Origin: Variovorax sp. UMC13 | GTDB taxonomy: Bacteria; Pseudomonadota; Gammaproteobacteria; Burkholderiales; Burkholderiaceae_C | Assembly (NCBI RefSeq): GCF_014170375.1 | Contig: NZ_LZZW01000018.1 | Location: 248,001 to 312,000 of the forward strand | Direction: 5' to 3' | DNA: 64,000 nt | Part shown: positions 25,169 through 37,316 of the stretch, one piece after another | Layout: every line of letters begins with the position of its first letter | Numbering within the stretch: the first letter of the stretch is position 1 | Position numbers and translations under genes: made by a program | The notes under the pieces: generated by a model | Told to the model about the DNA's origin: nothing | Seen by the model: the letters and a program-made list of their open reading frames with translations, nothing else | Database searches by the model: none

Positions 25169-26364
25169 GTGCGCCGCTGTTCGACCCGGACGCCAATCCC
25201 TGGCCCGTGGGCACCGACTCCTTCTTCCAGCCGCGCCGCGCCGCCTTCTGGGTGCTGGCCGTGCTGATCGTCAACGGGCTGTTCTACACGGTCCAGACGT
25301 TCGCGATGGGCTTTCGCGTGGTGCCGGTCACGGCCTTGCTGGGCTCGCTGGTGTGGGGGCTCTACACCCTCGCATTCTTCCTCGTGTTCCGCACGCTGGA
25401 CCTGCTCGAGCAGCATCCGCCCGAGGCCTACCTGCTGGCCTTCGCCTGGGGCGGCCTGGGCGCGGTCTACTTCGCAGCGCCGGCCAACATCGCGATCCAG
25501 AGCCTGTGCGCGAAGCTGGTCTCGCCGGAGTTCGCGGCGGTATGGGGCGCCGCGGTCGCGGGGCCGATTACCGAGGAGTTCCTCAAGCTCGCGGGCGTGA
25601 TCCTGCTCGTGCTGGTGGCGCGCAACCAGTTCCAGACCTACCTGTCGGTGCTGATCGTCGGCGCGATGGCGGGGCTGGGGTTTCAGGTGGTGGAGAACCT
25701 GAGCTACACGATCAACGCCTCGATCTCCTTTCCGCTCGAGAACCAGGTCTCGCCGGTGCTGGTCAACCTGCTCACGCGCGGGCTGCTGAGCGGGCTGTGG
25801 AGCCACGCGGCCTACACCACCATCGCATCCTTCGGCATCGCCTGGTTCCTATTGCATCCCGAGCGGCCGATGGTTGCCAGGCTGGGCGTCGCGCTGTTGT
25901 GCTTCGCGCTGGCCTGGGGCATGCACTTCGCATGGAACTCGCCGCTGCTGGAGAACGTGCTCAACGACGGCTACGGCGAGATGGCGATCCTGCTGGCGAT
26001 CAAGGGCATCCCGGCGATGCTGGCGGCAGCCCTGTTCTGGCGCGTGGCGGCGCAGGAGAACGGGGCCTACCTGCATTCGCTCGCCAGCTGGTTCGTGCCC
26101 GAGCGCGAGCTGATCCGCGACGACGAGTGGGTGCGCCTGGGCGCGCCGCTGCAGCGCTACCGGATCCGCCGCGAGACGGGCCGCGACTTCGGGCTGCGCG
26201 CCCGGCTCACGCGGGCCCGCCTGCAGCGCGAGCAGCTGCGGCTGATTCGCAAGGCGGCGGTCTACGGACGCGGCGCGCAGACGTTGCGGCACGAGGTGGC
26301 GATCCGGCGCCTGCGCCTGCGGCTGGCCCTGCTGACGCAGCCGCAGGCGTCCGCGGTCGCCTGA
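25165..26364 (+). CDS. PrsW-family intramembrane metalloprotease
   Basis: Polytopic membrane protein of 399 residues with about eight spans and a long basic C-terminal tail. The PrsW zinc-protease motifs are all present: PITEEFLK (EExxK type) near residue 135, GFQVVEN near residue 175, SGLWSHAAYT near residue 213 and GMHFAWNS near residue 253. The family cleaves anti-sigma factors or other membrane proteins. The start is TTG 25165, overlapping the preceding stop (TTGA), with GGAG upstream. No anti-sigma factor gene is nearby, so the substrate is unknown. Confidence 0.85.
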   Translation: MSAPLFDPDANPWPVGTDSFFQPRRAAFWVLAVLIVNGLFYTVQTFAMGFRVVPVTALLGSLVWGLYTLAFFLVFRTLDLLEQHPPEAYLLAFAWGGLGAVYFAAPANIAIQSLCAKLVSPEFAAVWGAAVAGPITEEFLKLAGVILLVLVARNQFQTYLSVLIVGAMAGLGFQVVENLSYTINASISFPLENQVSPVLVNLLTRGLLSGLWSHAAYTTIASFGIAWFLLHPERPMVARLGVALLCFALAWGMHFAWNSPLLENVLNDGYGEMAILLAIKGIPAMLAAALFWRVAAQENGAYLHSLASWFVPERELIRDDEWVRLGAPLQRYRIRRETGRDFGLRARLTRARLQREQLRLIRKAAVYGRGAQTLRHEVAIRRLRLRLALLTQPQASAVA

Positions 26365-26386
26365 GTTCCAGCCGTTCGGCGAGCGT

Positions 26387-27274
26387 TCAGGCGGCCGGGG
26401 CTCTCGCGGGCTTCTTCGTCGACTGGATCGCATCGAAGAAGGCGCTCACCATGCGCGCCCCGCGCCGCTCCCGCAGGCACAGCAGGTGCGCATAGGTGAA
26501 GATCTTCGCATCGCTGATCGCGATCAGGTGCAGGCCCGGCCCGGGCACGAACTCGACCGTCGACACCGCCGCGATGCCCACGCCCTCGAGCACCGCTTCG
26601 CGGATCACCTCGCGGCTGCCGATCTCCATCACGACCTTGGGCTTCACGCCCGCCGACTGCAAGGCCAGCTCGAGCGCCTTGCGCGTGGTCGAGCCCTGCT
26701 CGCGCACCACCATGCGCTCGTCCTGCAGCTCGCGCAGCTTGATGCTGCGCCGTTTGGCGAACGGGTGTGCGCTGGACGCGAAGATGGCCACGGGCTGCTT
26801 GCTGAAAGGCACCGACAGGAAGCGGTCGTCCTGCACCAGCTGGGCCAGCACGCCGACGTCGGCCCGGTAGTCGAGCAGGCGGTCGAGCACGTCGCGTGAG
26901 TTGCCGGTGCTCACGCTGACCTTGATGTCGGGGTAGTGCAGGTTGAAGTCGGCCAGCATCTTGGTCACGTGGTACGGGCCCACGGCCGCCACCCGCAACT
27001 CGCCCGAGCGCAGTTCACCCGAGTCCTTGAGCAGGCTCACCGCGTCGGCTTCCAGCGTGAAGATCTGCTGCGCGAGCTGCAGCAGCTGCTCGCCGAACTG
27101 CGTGAGCTTTACGCGCTTGCCGCTGCGGTGGAACAGCTCGACGCTGTAGCTCTCCTCCAGGAAGCGCACCTGCGTGGTGATGGTCGGCTGGCTCACGTGC
27201 AGGTGCGCGGCCGCCTTGGTGAAGCTGCCGGTCTTGGCCACCGCATGGAACGAACGCAGCTGTGTCAGACGCAT
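26387..27274 (-). CDS. LysR-family regulator of the phosphonate operon
   Basis: 295-residue LysR-type regulator. The N-terminal winged helix-turn-helix (FTKAAAHLHVSQPTITTQVRFLEE, residues 18-41 region) is followed by the periplasmic-binding-like effector domain. It is divergent from phnD across a 237-base gap that carries an AT-rich block with the palindrome TTCTATAGAA at 27304-27313. The usual reading is autoregulation plus co-inducer-dependent activation of the phn operon, with a phosphonate or a catabolite such as phosphonoacetate as the signal. Confidence 0.92.
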   Translation of the reverse strand: MRLTQLRSFHAVAKTGSFTKAAAHLHVSQPTITTQVRFLEESYSVELFHRSGKRVKLTQFGEQLLQLAQQIFTLEADAVSLLKDSGELRSGELRVAAVGPYHVTKMLADFNLHYPDIKVSVSTGNSRDVLDRLLDYRADVGVLAQLVQDDRFLSVPFSKQPVAIFASSAHPFAKRRSIKLRELQDERMVVREQGSTTRKALELALQSAGVKPKVVMEIGSREVIREAVLEGVGIAAVSTVEFVPGPGLHLIAISDAKIFTYAHLLCLRERRGARMVSAFFDAIQSTKKPARAPAA

Positions 27275-27303
27275 GGGGGAGGCCCTCCGGATGTATTCAG
27301 AAA

Positions 27304-27313
27304 TTCTATAGAA
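27304..27313. promoter_or_regulatory. Palindrome in the LysR/phnD intergenic region, candidate LysR site
   Basis: TTCTATAGAA is a perfect 10-base palindrome, 30 bases upstream of the LysR start in an AT-rich block unlike its GC-rich surroundings. It is a candidate autoregulatory operator or promoter element; the distance to phnD (about 200 bases) is long for an activator site. Confidence 0.4.
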
Positions 27314-27511
27314 GACGAGAAATCTTTGAATTTGTCGAGAGGCTTGGGTGATGATTTACTGCCCCCAGAGCGCGACGACCGTCACCAGAACGGCGAGCGG
27401 CATCTGTGCTTCAGGCCATCGGCGTTCCGGCGGCCCGATGGCGACGGGGCGGGCACTTTCGCCAACAGCGGAAGGACGCTCATGCATCCATAACTGACAG
27501 GAGACAAGACC

Positions 27512-28377
27512 ATGATGAATCGAAGAAATCTGGTGTTCGGCGCGGCCGCCGCGGTGGCCGGCGGCATCGTTCTGCCGGCCCGCGCGCAGCAGCAGGTGCT
27601 GACCGTCGGGCTGATCCCCTCGGAAGACTCGCGCGCCATGATTGCCAACAGCCAGAAGATGATGGACATGCTGTCCAACGCGCTGGGCATGCCGGTCAAG
27701 CCCTTCGTGGCGGCCGACTACAACGGCGTGATCGAGGCGCTGCGTTCCAAGCGGCTCGACGTCGCCTACCTGGGCCCGTTCTCCTACGTGCTGGGGGCCA
27801 GCATCGCGAGCATCGAGGCCTTCGCGGTGGCCGAGACCAAGAAGGCCGGGCGCACCTCCTACTACAGCCAGATCGTGGCCCACAAGGACAGTGGCATCCG
27901 GAAGGTCGCCGACCTCAAGGGCAAGACCTTCGCCTTCGTCGATCCCACCTCCACTTCGGGCCACCTGTTCCCGAAGGCCGGGCTGATCAAGGCCGGCTTC
28001 AATCCCGACAAGGATTTCGGCCGCGTGATCTTCTCGGGCTCGCACGATTCCAGCGCCATCGCCGTGCAGAACAAGAAGATCGAGGCCGCCGCCATCGCCG
28101 ACCGGATCCTCGACGCCGCCATCGCCAAGGGGCTGGCCAAGCGCGAGGACCTGGTCGAGGTCTGGCGCTCCGACCCGATCCCGGAATCGCCCACCGTGTG
28201 GCGGCGTGACCTCTCGCCCGATCTCAAGAAGCGGGTGCAGGCCGCGTTTCTCGAGGTCAAGGACATCCCGTGGTCGGACCAGGGCCTGCTCAACGGCTTC
28301 CACCCGACCAACGATGCGGCCTACAACATCATCCGCGAGACGGCCAAGATCCTGAATCTCGATCTCAAGGAGATGAA

Positions 28378-28381
<4 letters not shown>
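27512..28381 (+). CDS. phnD: Phosphonate ABC transporter substrate-binding protein PhnD
   Basis: Periplasmic phosphonate-binding protein of 289 residues. It has an N-terminal RRN-type signal sequence ending in RAQQQ and the PhnD-family body: VGLIPSEDSRA near residue 32, DVAYLGPFSYVLG near residue 85, and the phosphonate-contacting DPTSTSGHLFP block near residue 145. GAGACAAG precedes ATG 27512. It overlaps phnC (ATGA) and starts the operon running to 33842. Confidence 0.94.
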
Positions 28382-31276
<2,895 letters not shown>

Positions 31277-31284
31277 GAATCCGC

Positions 31285-32391
31285 ATGAACGCCCATTACT
31301 TCAACCCCGTGCACAGCGTGTACGGGGCAGGGGCCCTGTCGTCCCTGCCGGAACTGCTCGACGGCCGCCGCGCCGCGGTGGTCACCTTCCCCGAGGCGCG
31401 CGCACTGGGCCTGGTGGCGCGGCTCGAGGCCGTGCTCGGCGACCGGCTGGCCTGCGTGATCGACTGCATCTCGCCCAACCCCGACGTGCAGGAGCTGTCT
31501 CAGACCTACGAGGACTTCTGGCGCACCTGCGCCGAGGTCGAGGTGATCGTGGCCGTCGGTGGCGGCAGCGCCATCGACACCGCCAAGGCGCTGATGGTGG
31601 CCGACGAGAGCGGCCGCTTCGATGCGCTGGTGAGCGGACTGGCCGGCGAGAAGCCCTTCACGCCGACGCGCTTCAAGCGCCTGATCGCGGTGCCGACCAC
31701 GGCCGGCACCGGCAGCGAGGTGACGCCCTGGGCCACCATCTGGGACCGGGCGCGGCAGAAGAAGCATTCGCTGCACCTGCCGCAGACCTGGCCCGAATAC
31801 GCGGTGATCGACCCCGAGCTGATGCTCTCGCTGCCAGCCTCGGTCACGCTGCAGAGCGGGCTCGATGCGCTGTCGCATGCGCTGGAGTCGATCTGGAACG
31901 TCAACGCCAACCCGCTCTCCGACACCATGGCCTGTTCGGCGGTGCACGAGATCCTGGCGGTGCTGCCGGCGCTGATGCAGCAGCCGCAGGACCTGGGCCT
32001 GCGCGGACGCATGGCACTGGCCGCGCTGCAGGCCGGCATGGCCTTCTCCAACACCAAGACCGCGCTCGCGCATTCCATCTCCTACGAGATGACGCTGCGC
32101 TACGGCCTGCCGCACGGCATCGCCTGCTCCTTCTCGCTGCCGATGGTCCTGCGCAGCGCGATCGGCCAGCGGGCCGACCGCGACGCGGTGCTGGAGCGCG
32201 CGCTGGGCGCGCCGCTGGCCGAGGCGCCCGAACGTCTGGAACGCTTCATCGAGGGCCTGGGCGTCAAGACGCGCTTCGGCGACTACGGCGTCTCGGCGCA
32301 GGAAGCCCGGGCCATGGTGCTGCATGCGCAAGGCGGCGCACGCGGCAAGAACTTCATCGGTCGCCCCACCCCCACGGAGACACTCACATGA
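31285..32391 (+). CDS. Iron-containing (group III) alcohol dehydrogenase, probable phosphonoacetaldehyde/hydroxyethylphosphonate oxidoreductase
   Basis: 368-residue member of the Fe-dependent ADH family. The NAD-binding GGGSAID motif is near residue 92, PTTAGTGSEVTPWA near residue 136, and metal ligands lie in SGLDALSHALES and GLPHGIAC. It sits between phnA and phnY with an AGGA ribosome site and overlaps phnY by ATGA, so it belongs to the phosphonate pathway. PhpC-type members interconvert phosphonoacetaldehyde and 2-hydroxyethylphosphonate; here the oxidative direction would feed PhnY. The exact substrate is inferred. Confidence 0.85.
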   Translation: MNAHYFNPVHSVYGAGALSSLPELLDGRRAAVVTFPEARALGLVARLEAVLGDRLACVIDCISPNPDVQELSQTYEDFWRTCAEVEVIVAVGGGSAIDTAKALMVADESGRFDALVSGLAGEKPFTPTRFKRLIAVPTTAGTGSEVTPWATIWDRARQKKHSLHLPQTWPEYAVIDPELMLSLPASVTLQSGLDALSHALESIWNVNANPLSDTMACSAVHEILAVLPALMQQPQDLGLRGRMALAALQAGMAFSNTKTALAHSISYEMTLRYGLPHGIACSFSLPMVLRSAIGQRADRDAVLERALGAPLAEAPERLERFIEGLGVKTRFGDYGVSAQEARAMVLHAQGGARGKNFIGRPTPTETLT

Positions 32392-33842
32392 ACGCACGAC
32401 TGCCCTTGAAGGACAGCCCGGATTTCCGCGCCGAGACCCTGCGCATCGGCGGCGAGCGCGTGGCGCGCGAACGCACCCTGGACGTGGTCAACCCGTTCAC
32501 CCGCGAGCGGGTCGGCACGGTGCCGCTCGCCAGCCTGGACGACGTGCGCCACGCCTACCGCATCGCGCATGCGTTCCGCCCGCGGCTCTCGCGCTACGAG
32601 CGCTCGGCCATCCTGCAGCGCGCGTCGGTGATCCTGCGCGAGCGTGCCCACGAGGCCTCGCGGCTGATCACGCTGGAGTCGGGCCTGTGCGTGAAGGACT
32701 CGATGTACGAAATCGGCCGCGTGGCCGACGTGCTGGTGTTCGGCGCCAACGAGGCGCTGCGCGACGACGGGCAGGTGTTCTCCTGCGACCTCACGCCGCA
32801 CGGCAAGCGGCGCAAGGTCATCACGATGCGTGAGCCGCTGCAGGGCGTGATCACCGCGATCACGCCGTTCAACCACCCGATGAACCAGGTCGCGCACAAG
32901 GTGGTGCCCAGCATCGCGACCAATAACCGCATGGTGCTCAAGCCGTCGGAGAAGGTGCCGCTGTCGGCCTATTTCCTGGCCGACGTGCTCTACGAGGCGG
33001 GCCTGCCGCCCGAGATGTTCCAGGTGCTCACCGGCGACCCGCGCGAGATCGCCGACGAGATGCTGACCAACGCGCAGGTCGACCTGATCACCTTCACCGG
33101 CGGCGTGCCGATCGGCAAGTACATCGCGAACAAGGCCGGCTACCGCCGCATCGTGCTCGAGCTCGGCGGCAACGACCCGCTGATCGTGATGGAGGACGCC
33201 GACCTCGAACGCGCGTCCGACCTTGCGGTGCAGGGCTCGTACAAGAACTCGGGCCAGCGCTGCACCGCGATCAAGCGGATGCTGGTGCAGGCCTCGGTGG
33301 CCGAGCGCTTCACCGAGCTGGTGGTCGAGAAGACGCTGCGCTGGAAGCACGGCGACCCCAGCGACCCGTCGATGGACATGGGCACGGTGATCGACGAACA
33401 GGCGGCCCGCCATTTCGAGGCGCTCGTCGACGAGGCCGTGGCGCAGGGCGCGCGCGTGCTCGCCGGCCACCGGCGCGAGGGCGCCCTGTACGCACCGACC
33501 GTGCTCGACCGGGTGCGGCCCGAGATGACGCTGGTGCGCGAGGAGACCTTCGGGCCGGTGTCGCCGATCCTGACCTTCCGCGACATCGACGAGGCCATCG
33601 CGATCTCGAACGGCACGGCCTACGGCCTGTCCTCGGGCATCTGCACCGACCGCATGGACCATGCGACGCGCTTCGCGCAGGAGCTGAACGTGGGCACGGT
33701 GAACGTCTGGGAGGTGCCCGGCTACCGGATCGAACTCACGCCCTTCGGCGGCATCAAGGACTCGGGCCTGGGCTACAAGGAGGGCGTGCAGGAAGCGATG
33801 AAGTCCTTCTGCAACGGCAAGACCTTCACGATGCCCTGGTGA
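32388..33842 (+). CDS. phnY: Phosphonoacetaldehyde dehydrogenase PhnY
   Basis: NAD-dependent aldehyde dehydrogenase of 484 residues that oxidises phosphonoacetaldehyde to phosphonoacetate, the substrate of PhnA. The general base is in LELGGND and the catalytic Cys in NSGQRCTAIKR. The basic residues expected to hold the phosphonate are not identifiable with certainty by eye. It is the last gene of the operon, followed by a hairpin terminator. Specificity is assigned mainly from the phnA-Fe-ADH-phnY context; the family assignment itself is firm. Confidence 0.9.
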   Translation: MNARLPLKDSPDFRAETLRIGGERVARERTLDVVNPFTRERVGTVPLASLDDVRHAYRIAHAFRPRLSRYERSAILQRASVILRERAHEASRLITLESGLCVKDSMYEIGRVADVLVFGANEALRDDGQVFSCDLTPHGKRRKVITMREPLQGVITAITPFNHPMNQVAHKVVPSIATNNRMVLKPSEKVPLSAYFLADVLYEAGLPPEMFQVLTGDPREIADEMLTNAQVDLITFTGGVPIGKYIANKAGYRRIVLELGGNDPLIVMEDADLERASDLAVQGSYKNSGQRCTAIKRMLVQASVAERFTELVVEKTLRWKHGDPSDPSMDMGTVIDEQAARHFEALVDEAVAQGARVLAGHRREGALYAPTVLDRVRPEMTLVREETFGPVSPILTFRDIDEAIAISNGTAYGLSSGICTDRMDHATRFAQELNVGTVNVWEVPGYRIELTPFGGIKDSGLGYKEGVQEAMKSFCNGKTFTMPW

Positions 33843-33861
33843 GGCGACATCGTCGATGGCG

Positions 33862-33894
33862 AAGGCCGGGGCGCAAGGCGCTCCCAGCCTTTTT
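33862..33894 (+). terminator. Imperfect hairpin terminator after phnY
   Basis: AAGGC-GGG-CGC pairs with GCG-TCCC-GCCTT with small bulges, followed by TTTTT. It separates the phn operon from the convergent Bug-protein gene. Confidence 0.7.
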
Positions 33895-33902
33895 CCATGC
33901 GC

Positions 33903-34922
33903 TCAGATCTTGATCCCGTTCTTCTGGATCAGCTGGCCGAAGTACTCGTGGTCCCGCTTCATGGCGCGCTCGAAATCGGGCGCATCGAGGTAGGCCAGGC
34001 CCAGGTTGAGCTTGGCCAGGCTGTCCTTGAAGCCCTGCTCCTCGACGGCCTGTCGCGCGGTGGCGCGCAGCATGTCGATCACGGGCCTGGGCGTGCCCCT
34101 GGGCGCGGCCAGCCCGCGCCAGGTGCCCAGCGCCAGGTCGATCCTGCGTTCCTTGAAGGTCGGCACGTTGCCGAAGGCCGGGATGCGTTGGTCGGCCATG
34201 ATGCCCAGCATCTTGAGCTTGCCGCCCAGCACATGCGTGCCGACCTCGGCCGGGCTCACGTCGAGCGCGTCGATGTGGCCGCCGAGCAGCGCGATCACGG
34301 CCGGCGCGGCGCCGGAGTAGGGCACGTGGTTGAACTTCACGCCGGCCTGGTCCTCGAGCCCGATGGCCGAGAGGTGGTAGACCGAGCCGGTGCCCGCATT
34401 GCCGAGCTTGACCTCGCCGGGCTGCTTGCGGGCCGCGGCCAGGAACTCCTCGAGCGTGTTCCACGGCGCGTCGGCGCGCACGGTGATCGCGGCCGGGTCG
34501 GCATTGAGGCGCGCGATCGGCTCGAATTTCGTGTAGTCGAACTTGGCCAGGCCCAGGTTGGGCAGCGTCGTGACCTCGGCGATCACCATGCACAGCTTGT
34601 AGCCGTCGGCGCGGCTGGCCAGCACGTCGTTCATGCCGATCGCGCCGCTGGCGCCGGGGCGGTTGTTGACCACGATGGGCTGCGGGAAGAGCTTGCGGGT
34701 CGCTTCGGCGAAGGCGCGCGCCAGCGCATCGGTGCCGCCGCCCGCGGAAGCCGGCACCACGAGTTCGACCGGCTTGCCCGGGTAGGTCTCGGCCAGCACC
34801 GGCCAGGACAGGGGCAGGGCGGCGGCGCCCATGCATTGCAGCAGGCGGCGTCGGCGCCGGTCGTGCGGCTCTGCTCCGGCGATCGATGCCGTGGCGTGGG
34901 GGGCTGGGTTGTTGGCGCTCAT
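33903..34922 (-). CDS. Bug-family (tripartite tricarboxylate transporter type) substrate-binding protein
   Basis: Extracytoplasmic solute receptor of 339 residues. A long basic N-terminus (RRRRR) precedes a hydrophobic export segment (LLQCMGAAALPLSWPVLAE). The mature part begins YPGKPVELVVPASAGGGTD and contains VVNNRPGASGAIG, the canonical Bug signature for carboxylate ligands. No TctA/TctB membrane genes are next to it, which is common for the many orphan Bug proteins of Burkholderiales. It lies behind the GntR and DapA-like genes on the same strand and may bring in their sugar-acid substrate. Confidence 0.9.
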   Translation of the reverse strand: MSANNPAPHATASIAGAEPHDRRRRRLLQCMGAAALPLSWPVLAETYPGKPVELVVPASAGGGTDALARAFAEATRKLFPQPIVVNNRPGASGAIGMNDVLASRADGYKLCMVIAEVTTLPNLGLAKFDYTKFEPIARLNADPAAITVRADAPWNTLEEFLAAARKQPGEVKLGNAGTGSVYHLSAIGLEDQAGVKFNHVPYSGAAPAVIALLGGHIDALDVSPAEVGTHVLGGKLKMLGIMADQRIPAFGNVPTFKERRIDLALGTWRGLAAPRGTPRPVIDMLRATARQAVEEQGFKDSLAKLNLGLAYLDAPDFERAMKRDHEYFGQLIQKNGIKI

Positions 34923-34988
34923 GTTTGTCTCGTGCTGTTGTTTTGGATGGAGAGGGCTGGGGAAAAGAGGGCCGTGCGCGCAGTGGCG

Positions 34989-35702
34989 TCAGGCGAAATT
35001 CCGTCGGTAGGTGTCCTCGAGCAACTTCGTGGCGGCCCTGGCCGCGGCCTCGGGCTTGCGTTGCTCGATCGCGCGGAAGATGGCGGCGTGCATCGCCATC
35101 GAGTGGCCCATGCCGCCGAATTCCTCGAAGGTCTTGGGCACGCTGACCTCCAGCGCCGCGCGGATCACCGAGGCCACCGGCATCAGGAAGCGGTTGTGGG
35201 CCGCGGCGATCACCTGCAGGTGGAAGTCGATGTCGGCCTCCATGGCGCGCTGCGCACCCAGGCGCTCGTCGCCCATGGCCTGCAGCGCCGTGCCGATCCG
35301 CGCCAGGTCCTCGGGCGTCGCGCGCGCCGCCGCGAGCCGGGCGGCCATCGGTTCGATGGCCAGACGGATCTCGAACAGCTCCTGCGCCAGCGCGCCCGGT
35401 GCACCGGTCTCGCCATGCCAGGCCATCACCGTCGGGTCGAGCGTGTTCCAGTGCGCCCGCGCACGCACCCGCGTGCCGATGCGCTGCTTGGCTTCGATGA
35501 AGCCGTTGCTGGCCAGCACCGCCAGGGCTTCGCGCAGCGTGGTGCGGCTGACCTGCAGTTCGGCCAGCAGCTCGAGTTCCTTGGGCAGGGTGTCGCCGGG
35601 CTGGAGTTCGCCCTGCAGGATGCGGCGCCCGATCCGGCCCGCAATCTGTGCCGGCAGGCCGCGCTCCAGCTCGCGGGGGCCGTCGTCGCCCGGGAGCTTC
35701 AT
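34989..35702 (-). CDS. GntR-family regulator, FadR/FCD subfamily
   Basis: 237-residue regulator. The N-terminal winged helix-turn-helix contains PKELELLAELQVSRTTLREALAVL (about residues 42-65), followed by an all-helical FCD ligand domain with metal-ligand histidines in DIDFHLQVIAAAHN and MAMHAAIFRAIE. ATG 35702 overlaps the stop of the DapA-like gene, so the two are coupled. FCD regulators next to aldolases usually respond to sugar acids; it probably represses this small operon. Confidence 0.9.
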   Translation of the reverse strand: MKLPGDDGPRELERGLPAQIAGRIGRRILQGELQPGDTLPKELELLAELQVSRTTLREALAVLASNGFIEAKQRIGTRVRARAHWNTLDPTVMAWHGETGAPGALAQELFEIRLAIEPMAARLAAARATPEDLARIGTALQAMGDERLGAQRAMEADIDFHLQVIAAAHNRFLMPVASVIRAALEVSVPKTFEEFGGMGHSMAMHAAIFRAIEQRKPEAAARAATKLLEDTYRRNFA

Positions 35703-36622
35703 GCGGCAGCCGATCGCCGGTCGACCAGCGGGCCGAGCGCCGCGGCGAAGCGCGCCACCATCGCCTCGCCAGCGGCCACGGGCTGCTGCGCGGGCGCACG
35801 GTCGTGGGTCGCGATGCCCGCGCGCGCGCCGAACAGGCGCTTGCCGTAGCAGAGGAAATTCTCGATGCCCTGCATGACGAAGACCACCGCCGGCAGCATG
35901 GCCTGGTAGGCGCGTTCGGCGGCAGGCTCGTCGCCGCGGCGAAAGGCTTCGTAGGCCGCGACCGCATGGTCGATGCAATCGGGCGCGAGGATCATGCCGC
36001 GGCAGCCGGCACGCAGGTTGTCGATCAGCTCCAACCCCCCGCGTCCGTTGAAGACGGGCACGCGGCCTGCGGTCCGCTCGATCAGTCCGGCGATCTCGAC
36101 CACCGAGCCTTCGCCCTTGAGCAGCCGGATGTTCGGATGCTGCGTCACCAGGTCCCGGATCTCGTCCGCACTGAGCCCGCGCCCGAATAAGGCGGGCGCA
36201 TTCTGGATCGCCACGGGAAGGCTGGTCGCGTCGGCGATGCGGCCGAAGAAGCGGATGTACTCCGAGGCCGCGAACGCGCCCGCCGCGGGCGGCTGCAGGA
36301 TCACCCAGTCGGCGCCGACCGATTCGGCGTGGCGCACCTGCGAGAGCTGCTCCGCCACCGAGGACCCGAAGATGGTGAGGGCCAGCGGCACGGCACCGGC
36401 CGTGTCCTCGGCGACCCAGTCCATCACCGTGCGGCGTTCGCTCTCCGTCAGCTTCGCCACCTCGGTCGCGAGCCCCAGCGCCGCCATGCCATGCACGCCG
36501 CAGGCCAGGCAGGCCTGGACCTGGCGCCGCATGGCCGCCCGGTCGAGCTTCTCGTCGGCGTCGTAGAGCGCATAGAGGATGGCGTGGATGCCGTGAAAGC
36601 TGTCGGGGGGGAATTTCGGCAT
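35699..36622 (-). CDS. Dihydrodipicolinate synthase/N-acetylneuraminate lyase-family aldolase
   Basis: Class I aldolase or dehydratase of 307 residues, forming a Schiff base at K169 (RLLKGEGS). The pyruvate-binding loop is GLATEVAKLT near residue 50. At the position usually occupied by the catalytic tyrosine (YNxP) it has Q140 (IQNAP), which argues against true lysine-pathway DapA and for a sugar-acid or 2-oxo-acid aldolase/dehydratase. It leads an operon with the GntR regulator; an AT-rich palindrome lies upstream. Confidence 0.85.
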   Translation of the reverse strand: MPKFPPDSFHGIHAILYALYDADEKLDRAAMRRQVQACLACGVHGMAALGLATEVAKLTESERRTVMDWVAEDTAGAVPLALTIFGSSVAEQLSQVRHAESVGADWVILQPPAAGAFAASEYIRFFGRIADATSLPVAIQNAPALFGRGLSADEIRDLVTQHPNIRLLKGEGSVVEIAGLIERTAGRVPVFNGRGGLELIDNLRAGCRGMILAPDCIDHAVAAYEAFRRGDEPAAERAYQAMLPAVVFVMQGIENFLCYGKRLFGARAGIATHDRAPAQQPVAAGEAMVARFAAALGPLVDRRSAAA

Positions 36623-36663
36623 GGGTGGGCCCGGGTTGTGCAGGTCAACGTAACTGAGAATAA

Positions 36664-36673
36664 ATAATATTAT
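36664..36673. promoter_or_regulatory. AT-rich palindrome upstream of the aldolase-GntR operon
   Basis: ATAATATTAT is a perfect palindrome within an AT-rich block (36650-36690) starting 28 bases before the aldolase start. Such a block in GC-rich DNA is the likely promoter/operator for the reverse-strand operon, and GntR is the obvious candidate binder. Confidence 0.4.
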
Positions 36674-36796
36674 CGGAGTTATTTGAATTGGGCAAAGGGG
36701 GGAAGATGTCGAGGTGTCGGAGGTGACCGTGGCCGGGAGGGGGGTGGTCAGATGGGCCCTTCCAGCGCGTGTCCAAACCGCCGCTGGGCGCGGACG

Positions 36797-37300
36797 CTAC
36801 CTCGGTACGGGTCCCCATCCGATCTCCTGCTCGATCAGCCGCGCGACCTGCCGCGCCGACATCTCGAGCCGCTTGAGCGCCTTCCGGTCCAGCGAAGGGG
36901 TCGGCTCGAAGCTGAGGCAGCACAGCGTTCCATACAGTTGGCCGGTCTTGAGCCGCACCGGCACCGCCATGTAGGCGCCGATCGGAATGGGCGACTTGGG
37001 CACGTCGTGCGTCTGCGCGAGTGCCGCCATCGACGGGATCAGCGCTGGAAGGCGCCCGTCGAGGACCCGCTGGCAGAAGCTCTCCAGCGGCGTCTGCGTG
37101 AGGCCCTGCATTTTGTCGTAGGGCGCCTTGGCATCGACCCATCGGAAGTGGATGTGGTCGTCGAGATACTGCGTCACGAAGGCGATGTCCATCGCCAGTT
37201 CGGTCCGCATGAGGCGCAGGACCTCCGCGATGCCTGCATGAAGGAAGTCGGTGCCGTCGGCGGTCAGTCGGGCCAGGCGTCTCCGAGGAGCATGGGTCAT
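36797..37300 (-). CDS. GAF-domain sensory protein
   Basis: A 167-residue protein consisting almost wholly of one GAF domain (AMDIAFVTQYLDD near residue 35, then GAYMAVPVRLKTGQLYGTLCCLS near residue 115). There is no output domain, so it would act through a partner. The chosen ATG 37300 gives the start MTHAPRRR; upstream in-frame sequence lies within the CheB-like gene. It follows that gene by 16 bases on the same strand, so a two-gene sensory operon is likely. Confidence 0.8.
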   Translation of the reverse strand: MTHAPRRRLARLTADGTDFLHAGIAEVLRLMRTELAMDIAFVTQYLDDHIHFRWVDAKAPYDKMQGLTQTPLESFCQRVLDGRLPALIPSMAALAQTHDVPKSPIPIGAYMAVPVRLKTGQLYGTLCCLSFEPTPSLDRKALKRLEMSARQVARLIEQEIGWGPVPR

Positions 37301-37316
37301 GCGCGGCCCCGGTGCG

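Noticed and set aside
27490..27510. Possible Pho box before phnD
   Set aside because: Only one CTGACA-like half is present, without a properly spaced second repeat.
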